Below are positions 57,842 to 64,000 of a DNA stretch of 64,000 bases, piece after piece. A model generated the notes under the pieces. The model was not told the origin of the DNA and did no database searches. It saw only the letters and a list, made by a program, of their open reading frames with translations. Each line of letters starts with the position of its first letter. The stretch's first letter is position 1. This DNA is from Sphingopyxis sp. RIFCSPHIGHO2_12_FULL_65_19 (GTDB taxonomy: Bacteria; Pseudomonadota; Alphaproteobacteria; Sphingomonadales; Sphingomonadaceae), in contig NZ_MIAM01000024.1 of the NCBI RefSeq assembly GCF_001830555.1, positions 62,228 to 126,227 of the forward strand, written 5' to 3'. The translations under genes were made by a program, and so were the position numbers.

Positions 57842-58206
57842 AGAATTTGACCGCCATCGCACTGGGCATCGCGCTCAGCGCAGGACTTGCCGGCTGCGGC
57901 AAGCAGGGCGAAGCGCCGAAGACCGAAGAAAAGGCCGCGATGGCCGATGACGCCGGAACCATGGCGATGCCCGCCGAAACCAAACATGGCAAGGGCACGG
58001 CGACCGTGACCGCAATCGATAGCGCGAAGGGACAGGTCACGCTCGATCATGGCGCGATCGCCGAACTCGAATGGCCGCCGATGACGATGGGCTTCGCCGC
58101 AAAGCCCGAGCTGCTGAAGGACATCAAGGTCGGCGACAAGGTCGCGTTCGAGCTCGACTGGAACGGTAAGGCCGGGACGATCACCAAGCTCGACAAGGCG
58201 CCATAA
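57838..58206 (+). CDS. cusF: CusF-like periplasmic copper/silver chaperone
   Basis: 122 residues with a lipoprotein-type signal ([13 protein letters not shown]20), a linker and a CusF OB-fold domain. The metal site is complete: H71, W79, M82 and M84, with the spacing of E. coli CusF H36/W44/M47/M49. It delivers Cu(I)/Ag(I) to CusB/CusA. The start overlaps the cusA stop, so it is translationally coupled; lipid anchoring would differ from soluble E. coli CusF. Confidence 0.93.
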   Translation: MKNLTAIALGIALSAGLAGCGKQGEAPKTEEKAAMADDAGTMAMPAETKHGKGTATVTAIDSAKGQVTLDHGAIAELEWPPMTMGFAAKPELLKDIKVGDKVAFELDWNGKAGTITKLDKAP

Positions 58207-58214
58207 TATCCGCC

Positions 58215-58248
58215 GGCGCGCGCGGCGAAGCCAGTCGTCGCGCGCGCC
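58215..58248. terminator. Hairpin between convergent cusF and merR genes
   Basis: GGCGCGCGCG (58215-58224) pairs perfectly with CGCGCGCGCC (58239-58248) around a 14-base loop, directly after cusF and before the opposing MerR gene. No T run follows, so termination is plausible but not certain. Confidence 0.45.
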
Positions 58249-58291
58249 AGCCCCTTCCTTCCCCGAACCCGGATGCGTCCGGTCGGATCGA

Positions 58292-58714
58292 TCAATCGGT
58301 CTGGAGCGCGAGTTCGGTGCCCGCGATCGCCTCGATCACCCGGCATTCGGCGGCCCGGCCGCCCTCGCAGGAGGTCGCGACCTCGGTCAGCGCCGAGCGC
58401 AAGGTTTCGAGCCGCGCGATGCGGATGCCGATATCGGCAAGATGCGCGCGCGCGATCGCCGCAGCCTCGCCGCAATCGCGGTCGGGCTGATCCGAAAGCG
58501 CCAGCAGCGAGCGGATTTCGGGGATCGAAAAACCGAGCTGCCGGCCGTGGCGGACGAAGGCGAGCCGCCGAAGGTCGGCCGCATCATAGCTTCGCCGTCC
58601 CGAAGCGGTGCGCAGGGCTTCGGGCAGCAGCCCGATCTCTTCATAGAAGCGGATGGTGTTGACCTTGGTCCCGGTCTCCCGGGCAAGGTCGCCGATCGCG
58701 AGCCGCTTGGTCAT
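58292..58714 (-). CDS. MerR family heavy-metal regulator (ZntR/CadR-like)
   Basis: 140 residues from ATG 58714. Helix-turn-helix AIGDLARETGTKVNTIRFYEEIGLLP and RQLGFSIPEIRSLLALSD are typical. The metal-binding Cys triad is present: C81 (RDCGEA), C116 and C124 (SCEGGRAAECRVIEAI), as in Zn/Cd/Pb-type MerR proteins. It is divergent from the CDF gene and faces a matching operator in the intervening space. Confidence 0.9.
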   Translation of the reverse strand: MTKRLAIGDLARETGTKVNTIRFYEEIGLLPEALRTASGRRSYDAADLRRLAFVRHGRQLGFSIPEIRSLLALSDQPDRDCGEAAAIARAHLADIGIRIARLETLRSALTEVATSCEGGRAAECRVIEAIAGTELALQTD

Positions 58715-58721
58715 ATTATGC

Positions 58722-58752
58722 TTGATCCTCCAGTGACTGGAGGATGTATAGG
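58722..58752 (+). promoter_or_regulatory. MerR-type promoter/operator for the CDF gene
   Basis: TTGATC (58722-58727) and TATAGG (58747-58752) are 19 bases apart. A perfect dyad ATCCTCCAGT-G-ACTGGAGGAT (58725-58745) lies between. Adjacent to the divergent MerR gene, so that regulator is the natural partner. The half-sites differ from those at 8007 and 59478. Confidence 0.88.
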
Positions 58753-58818
58753 CGGTCCTCGTCCGAAGTTGAAGGCGGCAAAGCGAAGAGCGCGCCACCA
58801 CCATGGAGTGAAGACGCG

Positions 58819-59481
58819 ATGGCGGAGGGATCCGAGAACGGCGACGGCTGCGGCTGCACGGGAGACCCGGTGCGCGCGGAAAAGGACCCGGCCTATCGCC
58901 GTGCTCTTTGGATCGTGGTTATCCTAAATCTCGGCTTCGGCGCTATCGAGATCGTCGGCGGATTCATCGCCAACAGCCAGGCGCTGAAGGCCGACTCGCT
59001 CGACTTCATCGGCGACGGCACCATCACGCTGGCCGGCCTCGTCGCGATCGGCTGGACGGCGCTCGCCCGCACCCGCATCGCTCTTGCCCAAGGCCTGTTC
59101 CTGCTGACGCTCGGGCTCGGCGTCATCGGCGTCGCGCTGTGGCGCGCCCTGACAGCGGTTCCGCCCGAAGCCGAGCTCATGGGCGGCATCGGCTTCGTTG
59201 CACTGCTCGTCAATCTCACCTCGGCGGCGGTCCTCTCGCGGTTTCGCGAAGGCGACGCCAATGTCCGCGCTGTTTGGCTGTTCAGCCGCAATGACGCGGT
59301 CGCCAATGTCGCGGTAATCATCGCTGCGGGTCTCGTCGCATGGACCGGCCAGGCCTGGCCCGACCTTGCAGTGGCCGCCATCATTGCAGCGCTCTTCCTG
59401 CATTCGGCCTATGAAATTCTTCGCAGCGCGCGGACCGAGCTGCGCCAACTGTCGGAACAAGGGATTCGTGGTCAGGCTTGA
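58819..59481 (+). CDS. Short CDF-type cation transporter
   Basis: 220 residues from ATG 58819 (GGAGTGA upstream). The cytoplasmic N-terminus has GDGCGCTGDP, a possible metal-binding Cys pair. Six helices follow; the first CDF site is LDFIGD (D-x3-D) and the TM5 site, usually HxxxD, reads RNDAVAN. The C-terminal cytoplasmic domain is absent. It should export a divalent cation from the cytoplasm. Its stop codon lies inside the -35 of the next promoter. Confidence 0.82.
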   Translation: MAEGSENGDGCGCTGDPVRAEKDPAYRRALWIVVILNLGFGAIEIVGGFIANSQALKADSLDFIGDGTITLAGLVAIGWTALARTRIALAQGLFLLTLGLGVIGVALWRALTAVPPEAELMGGIGFVALLVNLTSAAVLSRFREGDANVRAVWLFSRNDAVANVAVIIAAGLVAWTGQAWPDLAVAAIIAALFLHSAYEILRSARTELRQLSEQGIRGQA

Positions 59482-59508
59482 CCCTGTAGTTGCTACAGGG
59501 TGCATAAG
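59478..59508 (+). promoter_or_regulatory. MerR-type promoter/operator for the third czc operon
   Basis: TTGACC (59478-59483) and CATAAG (59503-59508) are 19 bases apart, with the dyad ACCCTGTAG-TTG-CTACAGGGT (59481-59501) between. The operator is nearly identical to that at 8007-8037. The -35 overlaps the last codon and stop (TGA) of the CDF gene. Confidence 0.87.
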
Positions 59509-59543
59509 GCCGGCGAATCGACGCAAAGGGAAATGTCGCGAGC

Positions 59544-59915
59544 ATGCTGGATCGACGTCAAGCTGCCGGCCTGATCGCCGCCGAGATGACGCATTACCGG
59601 GCCGCGCGGCGGGCCGGCGATTATCCCGCGGCCTGGCGCGCGCTCGAGCGCGCGCACATCGTTGCGCAGCCCTTCTTCGGCATTCACCTGTCGTCGCATG
59701 GCCACATGCTCGGTTTCGCGATGGCGCTCGGCGACTGGCGCGAAGCGGCGGGGCAGATTTTCCGGCTGGCCCTCGTCCCTCTGGGATCGCTGACGGGCCG
59801 GATCCCGGCAGGCAATAGTGGGCGGGCGCGGGTCAGCGCGTTCCAACCCATGGCGATTCCATCCGATCTGGCCGCCGCGATGTCACGCCGCGACAAACAG
59901 ATGACGGGTCGATAG
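59544..59915 (+). CDS. DUF3703 family protein
   Basis: 123 residues with the family motifs LERAHIVAQPFFGIHLSSHGHM, LGDWREAAGQ, LVPLGSLTGRIPAGN and GRARVSAFQPMAIP. It is a clear paralogue of the protein at 8066-8470, most alike in the C-terminal half. No signal peptide. First gene after the MerR-type promoter; function unknown. Confidence 0.8.
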   Translation: MLDRRQAAGLIAAEMTHYRAARRAGDYPAAWRALERAHIVAQPFFGIHLSSHGHMLGFAMALGDWREAAGQIFRLALVPLGSLTGRIPAGNSGRARVSAFQPMAIPSDLAAAMSRRDKQMTGR

Positions 59916-59923
59916 GGGGCTTT

Positions 59924-60244
59924 ATGGCTGGTGCGATGATGCGACTGCTGGTGATTGTGGGCGTGCTGCTTTGCACCCTGCAATTCTGTGAGCCCGCGTC
60001 CGCGCATATTGCCGATCAAGGCACCGCCTATTCGCTGGACAGGGACGGCGGCAAGCAAGTGCCGGGCGAACCGGCAAAGAAATTCGCCCATAGCGGCCAT
60101 CATCATTGCCCCATGGCGCCGGACCAGCATCAGACGGTCAGCGAAGCCCCGCTGGCCCCGGCGCGTGGGCCACTATTTGCCGCGCCGGTCGTGCAGCGAC
60201 CATCGCGCGTCCTGCCGCCCCTTCTCGACCCGCCCCTCGCCTGA
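59924..60244 (+). CDS. Small secreted His-rich protein (CopL-like)
   Basis: 106 residues with a signal peptide (MRLLVIVGVLLCTLQFCEPASA), a His-rich centre (KFAHSGHHHCPMAPDQHQ) and the tail LPPLLDPPLA, close to the tail of the protein at 8520-8858. A probable periplasmic metal binder; it sits between DUF3703 and czcC exactly as in the other module. Confidence 0.65.
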   Translation: MAGAMMRLLVIVGVLLCTLQFCEPASAHIADQGTAYSLDRDGGKQVPGEPAKKFAHSGHHHCPMAPDQHQTVSEAPLAPARGPLFAAPVVQRPSRVLPPLLDPPLA

Positions 60245-60303
60245 CGTCTTGACGCGCTCGCGCATTCGCGCGGCGATCTATCGGCTCAATCGAGGATGGA
60301 ATT

Positions 60304-61575
60304 ATGTACAGGATCGTTGTTGCCCTCGTGGCAGCCACATCGTGCGTTGCGATAGCGCAGGCACAGGAGGTCGGCACCGAAAGCCGGCAGATATCAGGAC
60401 CGCTCCTGACGCTCGACGAGGCGGTTGCGCTCGCGGGCGGCAGCGCGCCCGCGGCGGAAGCCGCAGCGGCGGACGTTGATGCCGCAAGCGCAGCCCGCCG
60501 AGTCGCGGGGCTGCGCCCCAACCCAGCGCTTTCGGTCGAAGTCGAGAATTTCGTCGGCACCGGGCCCTATAATGGCGTCAATGGCGCCGATATCACGGCA
60601 AGCGTCGCGATCCCGCTCGAACTCGGCGGCAAGCGGCAGGCCCGGATCGCGGTTGCCGATGCGGCGGCGCACCGCGCGCAAATCGCGCAGGCGATTGCGC
60701 AGGCCGATATCCGGTTCCAGGTCACCGAACTCTATATCCAGGCCTCGGCCGCCGAAGTGCGTGTCGCGATTGCCGAGGACCAATATCGTATCGCCGGCGA
60801 CACGGCGCGCGCCGCGACCATAAGAGTGCAAGCGGGGCGCGCCTCGCCGCTCGAACAAGAACGCGCCGAAGTCGCGCGCCTGACCGCCGAAACCGAGGCC
60901 GAGAAAGCGCGCCGCCTCGCCGATGCCGCGCGCGCCAGTCTCGCGCGCCGCATTGGCCGCCCGGTCACCGGCCCGCTCGATGTCGCGGTACTCGGCGGCC
61001 CCGGAAGCGGCACCATGGGTCCGCCCCGCCCTGTATCGGCGGCTGGCACGCTCGCGCTGGCGGCGGCCGATGCCGACCTCGCCACCGCGGATGCCGGCGT
61101 CGAACTGGCGCGTTCGCAGCGCGTGCCCGATCTTACCGTCGGGCCGGGCGTTCGCCGGCTCGAAGCCACCAACGATGTCGCTGCGGTGTTCAGCGTCTCG
61201 GTGCCGCTGCCGCTGTTCAACAACGGACGCGCCGCGGTCGACCAGGCGAATGCCGAACGGCGGCGTGCCGACGCGCAGCGCCGCGTCACCGCGCTCGATA
61301 TCGAGCAGAAGATCAGCGACGCCGAAGTCGAGGCTGCCAATGCGGCCGCGGCGGCGCGCGTCGCGAGCGGCCCCGCTCTGTCCTCGGCCATGGAAGCCGC
61401 GCGCATTGCGCGCATCGGCTACCGCGAGGGCAAGTTCGGACAGCTCGAACTGCTCGATGCCGAACGGACGCTGACCGAGATGCGCTCCGCGTCGATCGAA
61501 GCCCTCGCCTCCTATCAACTCGCCAAGGCCCGGTTGGAACGCCTGACGGCTCCCGCGCCGCTCGAAGGAAATTGA
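60304..61575 (+). CDS. czcC: CzcC-type outer-membrane channel (TolC family)
   Basis: 423 residues with signal peptide (VVALVAATSCVAIAQA) and two OEP repeats: LTLDEAVALAGGSAPAAEAA, NPALSVEVENFVGTGPYNG (as in the czcC at 5916-7223) and SVPLPLFNNGRAAVDQAN. Outer-membrane part of the third czc pump. Four bases separate it from czcB. Confidence 0.92.
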   Translation: MYRIVVALVAATSCVAIAQAQEVGTESRQISGPLLTLDEAVALAGGSAPAAEAAAADVDAASAARRVAGLRPNPALSVEVENFVGTGPYNGVNGADITASVAIPLELGGKRQARIAVADAAAHRAQIAQAIAQADIRFQVTELYIQASAAEVRVAIAEDQYRIAGDTARAATIRVQAGRASPLEQERAEVARLTAETEAEKARRLADAARASLARRIGRPVTGPLDVAVLGGPGSGTMGPPRPVSAAGTLALAAADADLATADAGVELARSQRVPDLTVGPGVRRLEATNDVAAVFSVSVPLPLFNNGRAAVDQANAERRRADAQRRVTALDIEQKISDAEVEAANAAAAARVASGPALSSAMEAARIARIGYREGKFGQLELLDAERTLTEMRSASIEALASYQLAKARLERLTAPAPLEGN

Positions 61576-61579
61576 CCCG

Positions 61580-62728
61580 ATGACTATCACTATCAACCGA
61601 AAGCTGCTGCTCGCCGCGACGCTGCCGCTGTTCCTCGCCGCCTGCGGTGGCGGCGAGACCGCCAAACCCGCCGACGAGCATGGCGAGGAAGAGGCCGGCC
61701 ATGCCGACGAGGGCAAGATCACCCTCACCAACGAGCAGATCAAGATCGCGGGGATCGCGCTCGGCAGCCCGACCATCGGCAGCGCCGGCGCGCTGCAATT
61801 GCCCGCAACGATCGAAGGCGATCCGCAAGGAACGCAGGCCGTGTCGGCCGCGATCGGCGGGCGGATCGTCGCGCTCAACCGCAATCTCGGACAGAGCGTC
61901 GGCCGTGGGCAGACGCTTGCGATTGTCGAGAGCCGCGAGGCCGCGCAGCTCCAGGGCGAGGTGCAGGCCACGCGTGCCCGATTAGCGCTTGCCAACTCCA
62001 ATCTCGCACGCGAGGAGCGGCTGTTCGCACAGCGCGTGTCGCCCGAGCAGGATGTGATTGCGGCACGCACGGCCGCGACCGAAGCCAGGATCGCCTATCA
62101 ACTCGCGCAGCAGCAGGTATCCGCCGCAGGGGGCGGCGGCGGCCAGCTCAACCGGATTGCCATTACCGCGCCGATTTCGGGCCAGGTAATCGCGCGCAGC
62201 GTGGTGCTCGGTCAGACGGTTCCCGCCGATGCAGAACTCTATCGCATCGCCAACCTCTCGAGCGTTTCGCTCTCGCTGAACCTCCAGCCCGCCGACGCCG
62301 GTCGTATCCGGCCCGGCGCCGTCGTCTCGGTGAGCGCGCCTGGACGCCAGGCGACCGGCAAGATCAGCTTCGTCTCGCCCGCGCTCGATCCGGCCACGAA
62401 GCTCGTGCCCGCAATCGCGATCCTCGACAATCGCGCCGGCCAATGGCGCGTCGGCGAAGCCGTGACCGCCTCGGTCGCGCTGGCTGCGAGCGGCGGCGTC
62501 GGCTCGATCAGCGTTCCCGCGACCGCGATCCAGACCGTCGAGGGCAAGAGCGTCGTGTTCGTGCGTACCAAGGACGGGTTCGAGGCTGTCCCCGTGGTGC
62601 TCGGCGACCGCGCGGGAGCCAATGTCATCGTCCGCTCCGGGCTCAAGGGCACCGAGCAGATCGCCATCACCAACAGCTTTTCGCTCAAGGCCGAGATCGG
62701 CAAGGGCGAAGCAGGCGATGAGGACTAA
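61580..62728 (+). CDS. czcB: CzcB-type periplasmic adaptor
   Basis: 382 residues with a lipoprotein signal (LLLAATLPLFLAAC) and a short acidic/His stretch (DEHGEEEAGHADEG). Lipoyl halves GGRIVALNRNLGQSVGRGQTLAIV and ITAPISGQVIARSVVLGQTVP flank a helical hairpin (about 120-185). FVRTKDGFEAVPVVLGDRAG near the end matches the czcB at 4637-5806. It bridges CzcA and CzcC. Confidence 0.92.
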   Translation: MTITINRKLLLAATLPLFLAACGGGETAKPADEHGEEEAGHADEGKITLTNEQIKIAGIALGSPTIGSAGALQLPATIEGDPQGTQAVSAAIGGRIVALNRNLGQSVGRGQTLAIVESREAAQLQGEVQATRARLALANSNLAREERLFAQRVSPEQDVIAARTAATEARIAYQLAQQQVSAAGGGGGQLNRIAITAPISGQVIARSVVLGQTVPADAELYRIANLSSVSLSLNLQPADAGRIRPGAVVSVSAPGRQATGKISFVSPALDPATKLVPAIAILDNRAGQWRVGEAVTASVALAASGGVGSISVPATAIQTVEGKSVVFVRTKDGFEAVPVVLGDRAGANVIVRSGLKGTEQIAITNSFSLKAEIGKGEAGDED

Positions 62729-62731
62729 GCC

Positions 62732-64000
62732 ATGATCGCTCGTATCGTTACCTGGGCGGTCGAAAAGCGCTGGCTTGTCGTCCTGCTCACCGCCATCGCC
62801 GCCATAATCGGGGCGACAGCATTGTCGCGCCTGCCGATCGACGCGGTTCCCGACATCACCAACAACCAGATCCAGATCAACGTCCGCGCCCCCGCGCTCT
62901 CGCCCGAACTCGTCGAGAAGCAGGTCGCCTTCCCGATCGAGACCGCGCTCGCGGGGATCCCCGGCCTCGATCACACAAGGTCGCTGAGCCGCAACGGCTT
63001 CGCGCAGGTCACCGCGGTCTTCGACGATTCGACCGACATTTATTTCGCGCGCCAGCAGGTCGGCGAACGCCTCAACGAGGCAACCGAGAATATACCCGAC
63101 GGGGTTCGCCCGGAGATGGGGCCGATCGCGACGGGTCTCGGCGACGTCTATATGTGGACGGTCCGCCTCGCGCACCGCAAAGACGATGCGCACAAGGCCG
63201 GCGAGCCCGGCCTCCAGCCTGACGGCAGCTATGTGACCCCCGAAGGCGAACGGCTCGTCACCGAGGCCGACAAGTCGACCTATCTTCGCACGACGCAGGA
63301 CTGGATCGTCACGCCGCTCGTCCGGACGGTTCCCGGCGTCGCGGGCGTCGATGCGATCGGCGGCTATTCGAAGCAGTATCTGGTCGTTCCCGACGTGCAG
63401 CGCCTCGCCGCGCTCGACCTCAGCCTCACCGAGCTCGCCGAAGCCCTCGAACGCAACAATAGTGCGGTCGGCGGCGGCGTCGTCGAGCGCAATGGCGAAG
63501 GGCTCGCCGTTCGTTCGGACGCGTTGGTCCGCGACACCGCCGAGCTGGCACGCACCGTCGTCGCAACGCGCGCGGGCGTTCCGATCACGCTCGACCAGGT
63601 GGCGACGGTCCGCACCGGACAGGCGGTTCGCATGGGTTCAGCCTCTGAAAATGGCACCGAAGTCGTCGTCGGCACCGCGGTCATGCGCATCGGCGAGAAC
63701 AGCCGGACGGTCGCGACCGCGGTCGCAGACCGGCTGAAGGAGGTAAACGCCTCGCTGCCGCCCGATGTCGTTATCGAGCCGGCGCTCGATCGTACCAAGC
63801 TCGTCAATTCGACGATCTGGACGGTCGGCAAGAACCTGACCGAGGGTGCGCTGCTCGTCATTGTCGTGCTTTTCCTGCTGCTCGGCAATTTCCGCGCAGC
63901 GCTGATCGCGGCGCTCGTCATCCCGATCACGATGCTGCTCACCAGCTTCGGCATGCTGCGCGCCGGCGTCTCGGCGAACCTGATGAGCCTCGGCGCACTC
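62732..64000 (+). CDS. czcA: CzcA-type RND pump, N-terminal part (cut by window)
   Basis: 423 codons are visible from ATG 62732, three bases after czcB. The RND signature [17 protein letters not shown] follows TM1; [13 protein letters not shown] and LVTEADKSTYLRTTQDWIV are as in the CzcA at 1391-4633, whose periplasmic insertion it shares. The window ends at NLMSLGAL, directly before the expected DFGLIVD proton-relay motif, so substrate class is inferred from overall similarity and operon. Confidence 0.93.
   Translation, partial: MIARIVTWAVEKRWLVVLLTAIAAIIGATALSRLPIDAVPDITNNQIQINVRAPALSPELVEKQVAFPIETALAGIPGLDHTRSLSRNGFAQVTAVFDDSTDIYFARQQVGERLNEATENIPDGVRPEMGPIATGLGDVYMWTVRLAHRKDDAHKAGEPGLQPDGSYVTPEGERLVTEADKSTYLRTTQDWIVTPLVRTVPGVAGVDAIGGYSKQYLVVPDVQRLAALDLSLTELAEALERNNSAVGGGVVERNGEGLAVRSDALVRDTAELARTVVATRAGVPITLDQVATVRTGQAVRMGSASENGTEVVVGTAVMRIGENSRTVATAVADRLKEVNASLPPDVVIEPALDRTKLVNSTIWTVGKNLTEGALLVIVVLFLLLGNFRAALIAALVIPITMLLTSFGMLRAGVSANLMSLGAL

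Noticed and set aside
56447-57862. 471-codon minus-strand frame
   Set aside because: Antisense to cusA, whose Met triad and relay residues are intact.

Overview
The window is a dense, GC-rich metal and metalloid resistance region, most likely from an alphaproteobacterium of the Sphingomonadales (Sphingopyxis, Sphingobium or Novosphingobium type). That placement is inferred from gene content: several large TonB-dependent receptors of sphingomonad style, DUF3703 proteins beside czc genes, and small secreted His-rich proteins in front of RND operons. No rRNA, tRNA, transposase, integrase, replication gene or CRISPR array was recognised, so chromosome and plasmid cannot be told apart.

Layout. 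(1) 1-7651, minus strand: a czcCBA operon led by a small His-rich secreted protein and followed by a DUF190 protein, an SRPBCC protein, a strongly structured leader and the start of a heavy-metal P-type ATPase that runs off the left edge. (2) 8007-14686, plus strand: a MerR-type promoter, DUF3703, a small His-rich protein, a second czcCBA set and a terminator, then a short CDF transporter. (3) 15311-18514: an ars operon (arsR, two unrelated types of arsC, acr3, arsH). (4) 18591-32572: not obviously metal resistance. A HutC-like GntR regulator faces a TonB receptor plus two PepSY proteins; next come an Aap-type amino-acid ABC transporter with fused permeases, a trans-sulfuration PLP enzyme inside the same operon, a divergent LysR regulator and a second TonB receptor. 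(5) 32723-45560: a copper region. An anti-sigma/CnrX-like sensor/ECF sigma set sits upstream of copA-copB-DUF305-DUF411-lipoprotein on the minus strand; copC, copD, an AraC regulator, a methyltransferase, a copper P-type ATPase, an NTF2-like protein and a cytochrome c lie on the plus strand. (6) 45746-50091: a stretch that looks less GC-rich, with a predicted PD-(D/E)XK nuclease, a third TonB receptor and a gene-poor spacer. (7) 50092-58206: a MerR-type regulator, a mer-like promoter, a glutaredoxin-MauE fusion, two small secreted proteins and cusCBAF. (8) 58292-64000: a second MerR regulator, a short CDF transporter and a third czcCBA module, cut by the right edge within czcA.

How it works together. 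Four RND tripartite pumps (three Czc-type for divalent cations, one Cus-type for Cu/Ag) export metal across the outer membrane. P-type ATPases and CDF proteins move metal out of the cytoplasm, CopA/CopB/CopC/CopD and CusF handle periplasmic copper, and the ars operon reduces arsenate and exports arsenite. Regulation is visible in the DNA: three distinct MerR-type promoters with 19-bp spacers, an ArsR dyad, an ECF sigma/anti-sigma/sensor set, and a pair of matching operators that tie the HutC-like regulator to the TonB/PepSY operon.

The points most worth follow-up are the two parallel operator-DUF3703-small protein-czcCBA modules, the CnrX-like sensor with a complete Ni/Co ligand set placed on a copper operon, the HutC-like and Aap/trans-sulfuration uptake cluster, the orphan HhH-PD-(D/E)XK nuclease, and the structured leader before the P-type ATPase.
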